Source: Macrotrachela quadricornifera (Eukaryota; Rotifera; Eurotatoria; Philodinida; Philodinidae). From it: 64,000 nt of DNA. A program made the translations under genes and the position numbers. How positions within the stretch are numbered: the first letter of the stretch is position 1; every line of letters begins with the position of its first letter. The notes under the pieces were generated by a model. It was not told the DNA's origin and searched no databases. It worked only from the letters and a program-made list of their open reading frames with translations. The stretch covers positions 1,032,113 through 1,096,112 of the forward strand of contig JAJEKB010021607.1 in the NCBI GenBank assembly GCA_022393335.1, read 5' to 3'. Below are positions 1 to 12,430 of this stretch, piece by piece.

Positions 1-60
1 TTTCATAATATGCTCTATCGATTTAGCATACAGAGAGAAAAAAATAAATTTTGACAGGTG

Positions 61-206
61 CCGACCATATATAAAGAAAGGTCGGTTTTCTCGTGGACCC
101 TCTCTTAAATTTTGTTTCATTAGTCTATTGACTGACATTATTTTGTGCACTTGATTTTGTCAAACTGTAATTTTGTAGTGGTTTGTTTCGCATAGATTGA
201 ATTATA
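61..206 (+). promoter_or_regulatory. Possible TATA-type promoter of the GMC oxidoreductase relic
   Basis: A TATATAAA box lies at 68-75, inside a short inverted repeat (ccgacc 61-66 / ggtcgg 80-85), about 130 bp before the first ATG (207) of the broken oxidoreductase downstream. It is only a sequence match and there is no transcript evidence. In such AT-rich DNA a TATA match alone is weak. Confidence 0.25.
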
Positions 207-1999
207 ATGGATATAAAAAAGTTGGTTATAATCTTGAATTTTGTCTTAATTGTGACGTTACTAGTAGGTGGTATCGTATGGGATGCTGTTATAAATCATA
301 AGTACAATCAAATTAATAAAGAAAATAAAAATTAACTTTCAAGTTATTCGGACGAATTTGATTTCATTGTAGTTGGACTTGGTGCTGGTGGCTCAGTTAT
401 TGCATCTGGTTTATCGGAAGTTCCAAGTTGGACTATATTAGCTTTAGATGGTGGCCCATTGAACAATTTTCTGATACGGATTTAAATCCAAATGATCAAT
501 ATCCACCATATAATTTTAATATCTCCACATGATCCAGTTATTACTAGTTTATCATTAACAGCTAATAACAATAAAATAATCTATATACCTGGTTTTAATG
601 ATCCTGGTGGCACAGGTCAGTTATGTGGTGGTATTAATACTCGATCATTACTAACAATTATGCGTCGATGGCCAAATAATTGGACATATGATGATTTATT
701 ACCATATCATAGAAAAATTGAAGATCATTATTGTTATTATTACAGTGAAAGTATAACTGAAATATCGATTGATAATTGTCGAAGATATCATGGTCAATAT
801 GGTCCACTTCAAGTTAATCCAAATTATTTTTCTGAATTTGGTGATGTATCAAAATTGTTTGTACCAATATTCAAAGATTCAAATCAACTTTGGGGTGGTT
901 AGAATTCTGATATAAATGGTCAAAATTATCTTGGTTGTTCTCTTTTTCAACGTTATTTTAATCGAAAAGATGGTAGAACTGATGACCAATCTGATTATTA
1001 TTTAGGAAGATCATTTAATGGTTATATATGTAACACCATCTATAATAAATTGTACGAATCTTCGCATTTGATCAGCTACTATGGTTACGAAAATATTATT
1101 TGATACGACAAACACTACTATTCCCGAAGGCTATTGGAGTTCTTATTCAAAATAATACAGGTACTTATACAATTAAAGTAAATAAAGAAATAATATTAGC
1201 TGGTGGTGCATTTGGAACACCACATCTTCTTCAAGTAAATGGAATCGGTAAACCATCAGTACTTCATAAAGTTCAAATTTCATTAATAGCTGAAAATTAT
1301 TATATTGAAAAAAATCTTCGTGATAATGTTGCAATTCCTGTGGTATTTAAATTAAAGAATGCTTCTTCAACATGTCCAAATATAATAAAAAATTCAACTG
1401 GATTTATTAAATCTATACCAAATGGTAGTAAATCATGGATAATATCTATTAATAATAGATTATGACAAGATAATATAACAGATTTATAAATTTATTCTTC
1501 TGATACAAACTATCATTCACCTCATTATTTTACTAATTCTTAACCTCGTCAATGTCGATTTGGTTCTAATAGTTATCGTGAAAAACCAACAGAATTTATA
1601 TTAAGAATGATTTTAGAAGATCCTTCATTTTTAGTTAACTGGTGTATTCGAAATTAGTATTGAAAAAATTCTAAATTTAATCAATAATACTATTTGGTTA
1701 AATCTTTTGGGTGATGAAGTATTTTCTGGTATTGATAGACCTGTGACATTCGACTTCAAATAAATAATATAACTAATGTTCGTGTTAGGGATGCTTCAGC
1801 ATTTGGTCATCAAGTTGATGCAAATTCATCTGCTACTATATTTGCATTATCAGATATTATTAAATTTGATTATAATATACATTGACTTCAACATCGATCC
1901 AAAAGAGCAACATCACGAATAGCTTCTGGATCAACTATTTCTCATATGATAGGACATTATATAAAGGGTTATTCAAAAATTTTTCCTCATGCTGCTTAA
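207..1999 (+). pseudogene. Broken GMC oxidoreductase (choline/glucose dehydrogenase family)
   Basis: This is the relic of an FAD-dependent glucose-methanol-choline oxidoreductase. The ATG at 207 opens a short peptide with one hydrophobic membrane-anchor-like stretch (residues about 5-22), which stops at 333. The FAD-binding Rossmann motif follows (DFIVVGLGAGGSVIASGLSE, about 358-417), then the GGTGQLCGG-type loop and the WTYDDLLPYHRKIEDH segment (about 608-727). After these come the EIILAGGAFGTPHLLQVNGIG signature (about 1188-1248) and a C-terminal RVRDASAFGHQVDANSSATIFAL segment (about 1783-1850), all in family order. Reading needs at least two frameshifts near 470-510, a stop at 900-902, another after 1081 and further shifts between 1465 and 1750. 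The catalytic His region is not convincingly preserved. It is a dead copy. The family call is firm but the substrate cannot be told. Confidence 0.85.
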
Positions 2000-2599
2000 A
2001 ATTTATATAAAAATAAAATTTTATTTTCAATATTATTTACCTTAGCTATTGAACGGCGAAAATCATAGATTTCCAACTTGTTCCTAAGAAAAATTTATTC
2101 AAAAAATAGTCACACGTACAGACAATACCCTCAAGCAAATATACCAGTGCAGAATTTTACCTACAATCATTTTATATGAAATTAAACTCTTTACAGAAAT
2201 ATTTTCATGAGTATCGACACAAATTGATAGAGTTTACTTCAATAATAGTACATATTTCTGACTGAAATGTTGCTAGATTAATAATTATATGAGCTTCCAT
2301 TTGAAAAGGAAATATAATATTTACTTCGGGCAATCTAAAATGAATGTTATTATTATATAACTTTATCATTCCTCTTCAATTAGTATTAGAATTTAACATG
2401 CGGCAGTATTATAATGATGTGCTTAACTAAAATTGATCCAATTTTGAACTCTTCTTTTTGCAATTAAAAAACTCTGACACAATAGTCCTGTTCAATGATT
2501 CTTTTATGTTAGTTTATTTAGATTAAAATAGTTATTGACATCATGTAAAATACAAAGTATTTCTATATTTTGGATAAAAAAAAATATTACCGATTATTT
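2000..2599. other. Intergenic, nothing recognised
   Basis: AT-rich spacer between two convergent pseudogenes. I see no ORF, repeat or RNA structure that I can support. Confidence 0.4.
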
Positions 2600-3595
2600 T
2601 CAATGAAGTTGAGTTGAAATAATTGGATAAATGAGTGCTCTTCCAGTTTCATGTCTAACAAGTGTTGGTGCTTTTAATGACATATTCGTTGGAATTACTT
2701 CATTTTGATTGAATTTAAATAAACGTTTTAAATACATTTTGATTGTTTGTCGAAGACGTGATGAAGAAAAAAGAAATATATAAAAAGAAGATGCGAAATT
2801 TGCACACATGATAGAGAGTGTTAGAGAATCTATAACAAGTTCAATCGATACTTGATCAAAACTTCTCATTGCACGTTCGTTATATGTTGCAAGTGTATAA
2901 ATAGTAAAAATAGCTCGAGGAATTGTACAAAAGACATTTAAAAGAGTTTGAATTAACATAATTTTTGTCATTTGTTGTTCCCACATTGATCGATGAGTTT
3001 GATTTGGTTGTTGACGAACATTAATCACAAGACGAATATTATTATATGTCATCAAACCAAATATTATTAATACAATTAAAGGAAATAAAATATTAAGAAA
3101 TGGAGATAAAAATAAAGTTCCTATTCGCATAAAAACATCATTTGTATATGAACATATGTATATAGGTGGAACAAGATCACAATATATGAGAAAAGGAATA
3201 TTTACAAGTGAACTAAATATGAGAGGAAGGAGAAATATATAACGAACTATACGAATAGAACTTAATTGACATATTCGAACAGATTGAGATGTACATGCCC
3301 AACGATCAAATGCAGAAAAACAAAGAAAACTCATTGCAACACTTACAGTTACTTGACTCAAAAACACCATTGATTTACATAAGATTGATGATGTTAAGAT
3401 TGGTATTGATGGAATTATTTGTGAAACTACTATAAATAAAGCAGTAACATCAGATAATGATTGACTAACAACATAATAAGATGATGGAAATTAACAAAAT
3501 CTTTTTACACCAATGAATAATATTGTATTCATCAATGCATCTGGAACATCTATTGAAAATAAAATAATTGAACCACAATATTGAATTTTAAAGAG
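2600..3595 (-). pseudogene. Rhodopsin-like GPCR with one nonsense codon
   Basis: The frame is open from 3595 down to the stop at 2600, with a single in-frame TAA at 3491-3493. Upstream of that stop is a TM1-like stretch (GSIILFSIDVPDALMNTILF). The stop falls exactly in intracellular loop 1, between KRF and PSSYYVVSQSLSD. TM2 to TM7 follow intact: TM3 ends in a DRW triad in place of DRY (AFDRWACTS), extracellular loop 2 carries a Cys, and TM5, TM6 (MLIQTLLNVFCTIPRAIFTI) and TM7 (NFASSFYIFLFSSSRLR) are present. The family is class A orphan receptors, which are very numerous in bdelloids. No start Met is visible, because a TAG closes the frame at 3596-3598, so the N-terminal exon is lost or further upstream. 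A sequencing error at one base would make the transmembrane part intact. Ligand unknown. Confidence 0.75.
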
Positions 3596-3598
3596 CTA

Positions 3599-5626
3599 TT
3601 TCATAGAGTAACATCTTTTTCACTTATATTAAATCGAATGAATATTTTCACAAATCTTATTTTAATAAATTTATTCTGTCTATGACATTCTCATATTAAA
3701 ATTTAATTAGATATATCAACAACAATTAGAATATCAAGATCAAAACTCTTATCACATTCTTTCGGATAATAAGTTGAATAGAAATCTTTTTATAAAAAGT
3801 CTTTTTATTTCATTTAAAAATATCATATCTTTTATATTTATTTGAGACATTCTCAAAATATTATGTATTTATAATATCTATCTTCAAATTTCTACAGTTA
3901 GTTTTATTTAACAAAACCTAATTTAAATTCATTGAACAAGATTGAGATGAGAAGTTCTGTTGAAATTCTTACTCTATAATTAGAAAATAATGACAATTTC
4001 CTCAACCTATCATAAAACGTCAAATTCATTTTTAGAATGTCAATGCATAACATACAGAAACAAAATTCTAGAACAGAGAAAAACTAATTTGAATTTATCA
4101 TTAATCTCCTATCTACTTCTACGATTGAATTTTCTTCGGAGTAATTTGATTGTTATTGATAATTTATAATAGAAAGATAAATATAGATCTGTTTTTTTTT
4201 GCTTCATTCGATATTGGATGTTGAAAACTTCATAAAAAATGTCCAAACAAGATCCAACTAACATATTCTCATAATATTTTTCATACTACATATTATCGTA
4301 TTCGTCGAAATAATAAAAATATTTGCAAAACCTTTTTATTTTCTAATAAGAATTTAGTCCTTATAGTTATCGTAAAGCTTTGAATGGCGCATCTTTTAGA
4401 AAAAAAAAGCTATTATTGTTTATCCATGATGAAATATGTGAAAAACAAAATGTGTGCAAGCATTTTAAGACATGCAGGATACTTCAGTAATACAATACTT
4501 TTTATACAATTTCGTGTTATTTTCATTTATTTTTATTCATACATCCATTCATGATTAACAGAATAACAAAAATATTCCGAGTATATAATTTTAAATCCAC
4601 ACTTATACACATATTTTTATCCTTAAAATTGATCATTATTTAGATTCGTGTCTAACATCGAAAGGAATAAAGGAATTAGCTAAATTATTATTTCTTAATG
4701 ACATATATTTCTACAGTTGAATAAACAAAAAGAAGAGATAAATGTTGAAAATAAACAGTTGAAATATATTTTTGAAATAAAAAATGAATAAAAAACAAAA
4801 TAGCTTATTCACTCTTGATTAATTGCCATTGTCAGAATATTCGAATCACAAGAACTTTATAGTATATTTATACGAAGAAAAAATGCATTGTTTTTGTTAA
4901 TCATTCCACATATCTGTCATTTTATTAACAGAAGCTGTACCATCTCTAGAGTCATTTAAGTGATTTGGACTAGTAAAATGACTCGATTCTTCAGATTACA
5001 TCTAAAAGAAAACTTGGATGATTGAAAAAATAAATAAAACTATATTTTATATTTTACATTGAAATATCTTTTATCACGAACAAATTCATTATTAACTTTT
5101 TTAGTATATGTATATCGTTTAAGATAATGAGATACGTTTCCCTATACTTGTGCTTATTTGAAATAGGGGGATCTGATGAGTGTTTTGTTGCACTAAACAA
5201 AAAAATCTCGTGCTGATGAATTAAATTTGTTATTTCTTCATTTTCTTTAAACAGAATTTTACTAAAATTCAACTTCGATAAAGTTAATTACTTAAGAACA
5301 AGATACAGTTACTATTAAAAAAAAGAAAAATACACTGTATAAAAGAGAATGTTACAATATCAATGCAATTCAACCGTCTATGTACTACTTTTCTCTTTCT
5401 TCTTTCTATTCCTTTCCTTCTTTCCTGTTTGCATTGTATCTTTTAAATAACAAGCACAATATTAGATACCATGGAAAACATTCTTCCCTCGAAATAAATT
5501 GTTGAGAGAGCTCCGACTGGAATGGGATAAAGGCTTAATTCCATGGAACGGGATGGGAAAACCCAGTCTATTCTATGGAACGATTTCTTTGCCCTATTTA
5601 GAGCTCTGAATAATCTTGAGGGGTAT
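3599..5626. other. Intergenic, AT-rich
   Basis: About 2 kb of low-complexity AT-rich DNA. Short ORFs here (for example 5054-5272 on the minus strand) have no recognisable domain or codon signal. Nothing supported. Confidence 0.4.
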
Positions 5627-6235
5627 TAATTTAGAAAAACTTGTTGATGGTAATATTGATTGTCTTGGTGGTTTACATGAATAAAATCCTATAGATTTTT
5701 GTCATCGAGAAACAATACTTGGAGAATATTTTGAACGTTTATCAAGTGATGCTTGTATATATTATTCAGTTATTTGTGAAATATGTTGTCCAAATAAAAC
5801 TGATGATAATATTTTATGTTATGGTCAAAGTAGATCTTCAAATTGTTTAGATTCAACTGCAGATTTTACATGTTTTGATGATCATTGTGCTGAAGGAGGA
5901 TGGTGTGATGGAATACCTCGATGTATTCATGGAGAAGATGAATATTTATGTGATGATCCAATTGAAATTTCTAATAAGTTTAAAAATCCAAGTCGTCGCA
6001 GTGGTAAAAAAATTGGTATTCAATATGAAAATCAACTTTTTCAATTACCCCGTGTTCCAAAGAATACAAATAAAACAAAGCGTATTAATCTATTTTCTTC
6101 TACGACACTAACACCATTAATAATGAATAATTGACATGAAATAGAATCTTCATTAATATCTTATGAATGTAATCGTGTTATTGGTATATTCACGCTTAAT
6201 AAATCTATAGTCTGTTTCTGTCCGCAACAATATTA

Positions 6236-6999
6236 GGAACCATCCAAAAAGAAGACCAGACCAACAATCGCGTTTTTTTAATGCTTTGCCTTCTCTCAAT
6301 TCGAACTTGACTAATCTCAGCACATTCTGTTTTTGAGAGTTGGAACGGGATAGATTTTTTATAATCGATCTGGTTTGGTTTGGCCGGAGCTTAACCACCT
6401 CGTTGTCGAACTGAAAGCGGCAAAAATCTAGCAAAAGTAATCAAATCTAAAGGAAATTTAATTACGAAAAACAACAAGCAAGGTGAAATTCTCAATATTT
6501 ACATATAGAAACTTACAGTGGAAGGTCCAAAATTACGAAAAAAACTACCTTCATAAGATCTATTATTTGACAGGAGACGACAAGTTCAGTAATAATTGTC
6601 ACAAAGGATGCATCGTTTTATTATTCTCCATTGAAAGAATTATTGAAACAAATTCAAACAAATGGACTGCTTGATTTAATGTGAATACAATTGTTATGAG
6701 AGAGAGAGAGGAACAGTTAATGAAAAAGAGCGTATACGTCTAGATCCTTGTTACTTATGTAGAGATTTCCTTATGATCCGACAGTAGTGGCAACCGAATC
6801 GTTTCCAGTCAGTTCCATTATGTTCTGATCGAAACTAGTGATTTTTTTCTAAAAACTCCAACTAAAATCCGGTTGCAAGAAATATTTCGGAACATAACGA
6901 AACTTTTTTCACACCATTCTTAAATAAGCGGAAATCTTTGAGGCGTCCGTATGTGTTTGACTATCTCCCTTTTTGGAGATGTTCTTTATGGATGATCCC
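6236..6999. mobile_element. PIF/Harbinger-like non-autonomous element inserted in the receptor
   Basis: The ends are imperfect inverted repeats (GGAACCATCCAAAAAGAA at the left, TTCTTTATGGATGATCCC at the right). Each end is flanked by TTA (6233-6235 and 7000-7002). Removing the element and one TTA joins ...CPQQY to YDERCQYYNVRIT in frame, a natural EGF-like continuation of the receptor, so the boundaries are set to the base. A 3-bp TTA duplication and TIRs beginning with GG fit PIF/Harbinger. No transposase is visible in the 764 bp. The superfamily is inferred; the insertion itself is seen directly. Confidence 0.7.
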
Positions 7000-7868
7000 T
7001 TATGATGAACGATGTCAATATTATAATGTTCGAATAACATTTATTTTTTATTTGAATTTTTCTCAATCAATTTATAGAGCATCAAATGATTCAACAATAT
7101 AACTTCAAAATACTTGTTCTATTTATATATGACGATGAAATTGTTAGTTTTTATGAATTTCATGCACGACCAACAGTTAAAATGAATAGATTTTATAAAA
7201 AAAATCGATCATTTTATCTATTCTCGATCTAATCAATCATTATATAATAAACTAGAAAGATATTTTAATCGAATAGATATTATTCATGAACAACCTTATT
7301 CAATTCGTATTGAAGCATATCATATGAAATTAAATAAAAAAAGATCAATTAGTTCCAGTATGACAATATCCAATTTATTTCGATTTTCTCCCTTCTTATT
7401 GTTTTTCTAAAATACTTTATTTAATGAAATCCGAAATAAATCCGAATCCATGTGTTAAATAATTCTTATGGAAAATCTCAAGAATGTTATCAATTACTTA
7501 ATAATAAATAAAAATATATTTGTCTTTGTCAAGAAAATTATTGTGGAAAAAAAAGTTCAGAATTCGATGAACTATGTTCAAATGGTTATTTTTCAAAAAA
7601 TGCATTATGTAAATAAAATTATCGTGGTTTATTAAATCGATATGAATTATCATATTGTATATGTTCACGAAGTACATTTGCTTTTCAATGTACATTGTTA
7701 CAAGATCAATGTAATTGAAAATCCATGCCAAAATAATGGTACATGTTTTCAATCAGCAACACCAGATTATTATTTTTATGTTTCTAATTCACATTATCAA
7801 AGTAGATATTGTGAAATTGAAGAAATAATTCATTTATATATATAAATAAAATTTTTCAATATTTTAAT

Positions 7869-9032
7869 CAGGGGTGCAGAATCTTCCGTAAAAACGAAAA
7901 ATTTCCCCCAACGCAGGAAAATTATTCAAAAATTTTCCCTCAGTATTCAAGTAAAAGAAATGGTTTTTTTAAAAGGATTTTTTTTAAAGAAATGAAAAGA
8001 GAGAAGAGACTATACAATATATTTAAAATAAATTTATTAAAACCCCCTGAAATTCTATTAGTTATCGACCGATTGTGGTAATCGCGGCACTTGTTCATTC
8101 CGAAAGCGATTCAAAACAACTGAACCAGGACGTATAATTTTCCAAGTTTGATATTGCTTACACTTCTTGTAAAATAAGCAGTTTTTATTTTTTTGTTCAT
8201 GAAATAATTATCTAGTGGTTCTTTAATAAAACCATCAGATAAATGTAAAGAAGGAGCATTCCAGTAAATCAAAACTTCATTATCTACACTTGTGGGCAAA
8301 AGTTTTCCTCCGCCCTTATTTTCTTTGTGTGAAACTATTTCTTCTAATTTTATGCCGAATGAAAGCTCATGAAGAATGAACTTTATCAGTATTAAATAAT
8401 AAGAGTTATGGAAACTTTCGTATGTTGAACTCTTAAATTTTACAGAATTTTGTAGGATTTAAATAATATTATTCAGCGAGTGAGTAAGAATGTTTTTCTA
8501 GGATAGCAGCACTGTAATTTTAAAAATAGTCCACAAAAAATTTTATACCAAATTTAAGCCCGTCAAAAATGAAATTTACCACTATCGAGTAGTAAGGATT
8601 ATCACAACGTCTTAATATCGATTCAGACTATTTGTGCAATTCTACGCTCCCAATCGAACTACCTCATGGGAAAACTTCTACTATTCCAATAGAGTGCAGG
8701 ATTGTAAAAATGGCCTAAATTTGGTACTAAAAAGTTGTGATAATCCTTAGTATTTAGTAATGATAAATCCCATTTTTGACGAGTTTTCATTTGATATAAA
8801 ATTAGAAACAATAGTTCGACACAAAGAAAAAAAGAGCGGAGGGAGAGGAAGACTTTTGCCAATAAGTGTATTGGATCATTTACGTATAAAACAATATTTT
8901 CATCTAAAAAAATTTTCTTATTATTTTCTATTAGAAAAAATTCCAAAGTCAATAATTTTTCAAAATTTTCCCCAAACTTAAAAAATTTCCCCCAACGCCC
9001 TTTGGCGCACAAAGACATATTCTGCACCCCTG
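7869..9032. mobile_element. hAT-like non-autonomous transposon, 1164 bp
   Basis: Terminal inverted repeats CAGGGGTGCAGAAT / ATTCTGCACCCCTG are bordered by a perfect 8-bp target duplication ATTTTAAT (7861-7868 and 9033-9040). Inside the TIRs both ends carry the phrase aaatttcccccaacg. The CAGGGGTG-type terminus and 8-bp duplication are diagnostic of the hAT superfamily. No transposase ORF is present, so it needs a partner. Its interior holds a fold-back block (about 8405-8810). It sits in the receptor pseudogene, whose sequence continues on both sides. A much shorter relative with almost the same TIR lies at 46307-46481. Confidence 0.85.
8405..8810. repeat. Fold-back block nested inside the hAT-like element
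   Basis: The left arm (ccgtcaaaaatgaaatttac ... taaggattatcacaac, about 8558-8610) is inverted at about 8730-8785 (gttgtgataatccttag ... cccatttttgacgag). The phrase catttttgacgag plus a following 'tttcattt-gtataaaat' segment also occurs in the fold-back elements near 19.2, 39.4 and 62.4 kb, so this is probably a diverged member of that family that inserted into the hAT element. The exact ends are uncertain. Confidence 0.5.
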
Positions 9033-10530
9033 ATTTTAATATTGATTTTTCTGATCTTAAACTTCTATTAGATTATGAATATTCATATGAAAAATTTTCT
9101 AATTTATTATTTTATCGTCATCATAAAAAAATTGCACTAGAAATTATTTTAATTAAATTTTATTTAAAAAAAAAAACAAAATGAAATTTATTTTATTTCA
9201 CTTAAAACATGTTACATCGATTAACGTAACAATTGAAATTAATGAAAATAATCATTGTAGAAATATTTATACATTATTTAATAATACTGAAGGTAAAAAC
9301 AAAATTTTTTAGTTTAATTTAACTTAAAATAAATATTCTATTTGGAAATTTTTCCATTTAAATATCATTATATTTGTATTAAAAATGATATAGTTTATTA
9401 TGTTTTTCTGATCTAAATTCTTAATGTATATGTGATTGTAAACGAATGTTTTAATTCTGATCATAATCTTGATCAATTTTTAAAAAGGCGATTATTTCGA
9501 AATAATAATTTTTTATGCATTTGTCCATTATGACATTGGGGTCGATATTGTCAATTTAGTTCACAATTATTTTCATTTATATTTGATCAACTTTTTTTTG
9601 CTGATATATTATCAAAAAAAAAATAAATCCGATATAGAACTATTTATTCACTTATAATCGAGATTTTAATTTAATTTTTATTTGATTTAATAAATAATAT
9701 ATTTTCATTTTTTACATTTCATCGTTCTAAATGTCGACGTAATGATAGTGGACAATATTTACTTTTTATGGGTATAATTAATCAAATTAATCTTGGTCTA
9801 TTGTTTGTTCTTTGTTAAATTCTTTGTTAACAGGTTCAATTGGTATTAGATATTGTTTAGTATCGTTTATTGCTATTGAACATGTTTATAGAATTGTATT
9901 TTTAAATAAACGATGATTAAAAAAGCATATATAGCTCGGCGTTTGATTATACTAATATCGATAAGTATCATTAATAACAGGAGCTTCTAAACTTGTTTTT
10001 GTTAAATTTGATTCGGGTTTTAATGATGATAAAAGCGCAATATGTATTCTTGAATTCCTACGACGTAGTCCTATTTGAATGTATATTCATCGAGGAGTAA
10101 GAATTCTTAATGCATTATTACCATTTTTAATTAATTTATGTTGTATAATAACAATTGATTATGCTGTAATAAAACAGAAAATGCATATTAGTGAAACAAA
10201 TATTGGTAAAGAAAATATTTTTTTAGTGTAAAAAGTTAAAAATATTTCGTTTCTTTTATTTGTAAGAGTCGATTTGAAGAAAAATTAGAAGATCATCATC
10301 GATCAGAACGAATTATATTTCAATTAATAATCATATAAATAAAGGTTTTTAACATAGTTTTTATAAAAGAAATTTTTGTTGAAAATATTTTGTTCTTTTT
10401 TTCTTTATAGATCAATAGTTAATTCAACGTCAAATTTAGTTTTATTTACTTTATGATGTTCTTAGTGAAAATAAAGAATTAGTCATTGGAGCAACTTTTA
10501 CATTAGTTCCTCAAATTTTTTTCATTATAG

Positions 10531-11216
10531 TATACGGACAGAGGGCGAATAAAAATAAAAAAAAAAAATGTCTAACACACTAATGCACTAGATATCGCTT
10601 CGTAAATTGACACTTTCCCCATTGTTCTCGTTAATACCGAATATTGATGGACTAGAGATATATCTCACTATGAAGTTAGATTTTTCGGCCTCATCCTCGT
10701 TTCCGAGAAAACCGGCATTTATGACGACCAATATTACGCTATGGATATTTTTAGCCAATGAGAGATTAACATATCAAACAAGAAGAACAGTTGTGTATGT
10801 AGAGTCTAATTTGGATTGGTCGCAGTATTTTGCTAATTTCTCTGCATAGACACTCTTCTGAAAGAAACCAAAAATGTTGTTCGATAGAGAAAAATTTTCT
10901 CTATCGATTAGTGTCAATTAAAAGTTCGGCCTCTTAAATTTTCTATAATGCATTTCATATTGATTCGCTTATTTCATTATGCTTTTTTCCCTCGCACCTT
11001 TTCGTTAAAACTTTATTGTAACGACATGCTATTTTCTTGCATGTTTTGCGGAAATAATGCAGTTAGCATTACTCTTCTCTCATATGATATTAATAAAAAA
11101 AACGTCTCCTCATCTCTTCTTTCGATTAACGAAAATCGCAAGTCTTTATCTGATTGTGTTCCAGAGTAGTACACTGATTTCTGAAACCTCTATACGATAA
11201 CTATCTTTAGAATTAA
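10531..11216. other. Unassigned segment between two truncated genes
   Basis: This block separates the end of the receptor relic (+) from the broken end of the acyl-CoA synthetase relic (-). It has somewhat higher GC and two short open frames on the + strand (10607-10849, 10948-11169) with no domain that I recognise. Because both flanking genes stop abruptly at it, it is probably inserted or rearranged DNA. I could not find terminal repeats. Confidence 0.35.
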
Positions 11217-12154
11217 AAAAAAACAAACCTTTCAGTGTTCCTGTACTTCCGCTAGTATACATAATAACAGCAGTATCTGTTTTATCAGATCGTTGTTGTA
11301 AAATATATTGATCTAAATAAATTAAAAATAATAATAAAAAAATAAATAAATAAAATACACCAAACCAATAGATGCATTAATTCCATTTTCTTCTAATTGA
11401 TTTAATCAAATACATGGAATACTATTTTTATCTTTAGGTAATTCTATGGATTGTGTTTTTGACATTGGTGGAAAATAAATAATATAACGAACTTTTTCTG
11501 TTTAATCTAATATTTTCTAAATAAAATAAATAAAATTTTCTTTTAGAAAAATTGTTTTTTTTACTTCAAGTTTTGAAATTAATTCATAAGAAGTAACAAT
11601 AACTGATACTTGTGATTCATTAATTCCATGTTTAATAGCATCTTCACCTAATGTTGCATAATGTGTAACAAGAGTTAAACCATGACGAAAAACAGAAAAT
11701 ATTGTTAATAACCATTCTGAACGTGTTTCAGAATAAATTAATATTTTATCACCAAATTTAGTATTAATAGATAATAAACCTCGACCAATATTTTCAATAC
11801 GTTTATATGTTTCCTGAAATGTAACAAATTTATATTCACCTAATATTAACTAAAGATTTATAATAAAAGACTTTTGCTTTTGTTCGATTAAATAAATATT
11901 AAAAAAACCTTTTTAAAAATTTTTCCATTTGATTGTGTTTCATCTTGAACATCAAGAATTTTTCTAACACCTAATGTTTCTTTATCAGGATAATGTTGAA
12001 GACAATGATCAGGTATATCAGCTAATGTTTTAACATATTCATCTGGTGTTGTCTGAAGTTTATCAAGAACTTCAACAGCACGATATGGTGATGAAGGATC
12101 TAATGGATCAACTCTTGTTGCACGAATTCTTTGTTTACTTTTTCCACGTGTCAT
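11217..12154 (-). pseudogene. Truncated long-chain acyl-CoA synthetase (ACSL3/4-like), 5' half
   Basis: This is the 5' part of an AMP-forming fatty-acyl-CoA ligase. Exon 1 (12154-11909, phase 0) begins at an ATG and ends in NGKIFKK. A 59-bp intron follows (donor at 11908, acceptor AG at 11850-11851). Exon 2, from 11849, reads LILGEYKFVTFQETYKRIEN and then SETRSEWLLTIFSVFRHGLT and THYATLGEDAIKHGINES, which is typical ACSL3/4 order. Further on are a segment with two stops (in LD*TEKV and CI*LNQLEEN) and finally the AMP-binding P-loop-like motif VIMYTSGSTGTLKG (about 11235-11275). The rest of the enzyme, including the C-terminal adenylate domain, is absent. Active enzymes act on fatty acids at ER, mitochondrial or peroxisomal membranes; this copy is dead by stops and truncation. 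Confidence 0.85.
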
Positions 12155-12430
12155 TAATTAAGATTTTCTTAATTTTAATTTAACCACAAAATACTTCAGA
12201 TATCCTACTAAATTACATCATATTTTATATTTATTGATATGACTTGATATACTTTTTTATCAAAATCGTCAAAAGAATTCAAATCATACGTCAATCGTAT
12301 AATTATCTTGAGAAATGAAAAGAAGAAGGAAATGCATCTATTAGTTTCACACACACACAACATGAAATGAACACATTATCAAGGAGAATACCAAGTGAAA
12401 AAAAAGAAATATATAGATTTTAACATCAGA
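12155..12430. other. Short spacer with (CA)n tract
   Basis: Intergenic. It contains a (ca)n run near 12350-12359, which also appears as (tg)n beside the paralogous gene at 22.7 kb. It marks the outer end of the inverted duplication. Confidence 0.5.

Larger units (their letters stand above)
5627..10530 (+). pseudogene. Decayed LDLa/EGF-domain seven-TM receptor, split by two transposons
   Basis: This is the remnant of a large multi-exon surface receptor. In order: a Cys-rich segment with a complete LDL-receptor class A repeat (Cys pattern with CFDDHCAEGGWCDG and GEDEYLC, about 5830-5955); a conserved middle domain (YSRSNQSLYNKLERYF, about 7220-7270); EGF-like modules (NPCQNNGTCF, about 7722-7750; CICPLWHWGRYCQF, about 9520-9556); then a membrane region of several hydrophobic helices (about 9700-10520) with motifs such as YIHRGVRILNALLPFLINLC. 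Many stops and shifts break it, for example taa in the first Cys-rich block, so it is not translatable. A 764-bp element (6236-6999) and a 1164-bp element (7869-9032) interrupt it. The flanking protein sequence rejoins across both. The layout resembles large EGF/7TM receptor families that I associate with bdelloids. Ligand unknown. Confidence 0.75.
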
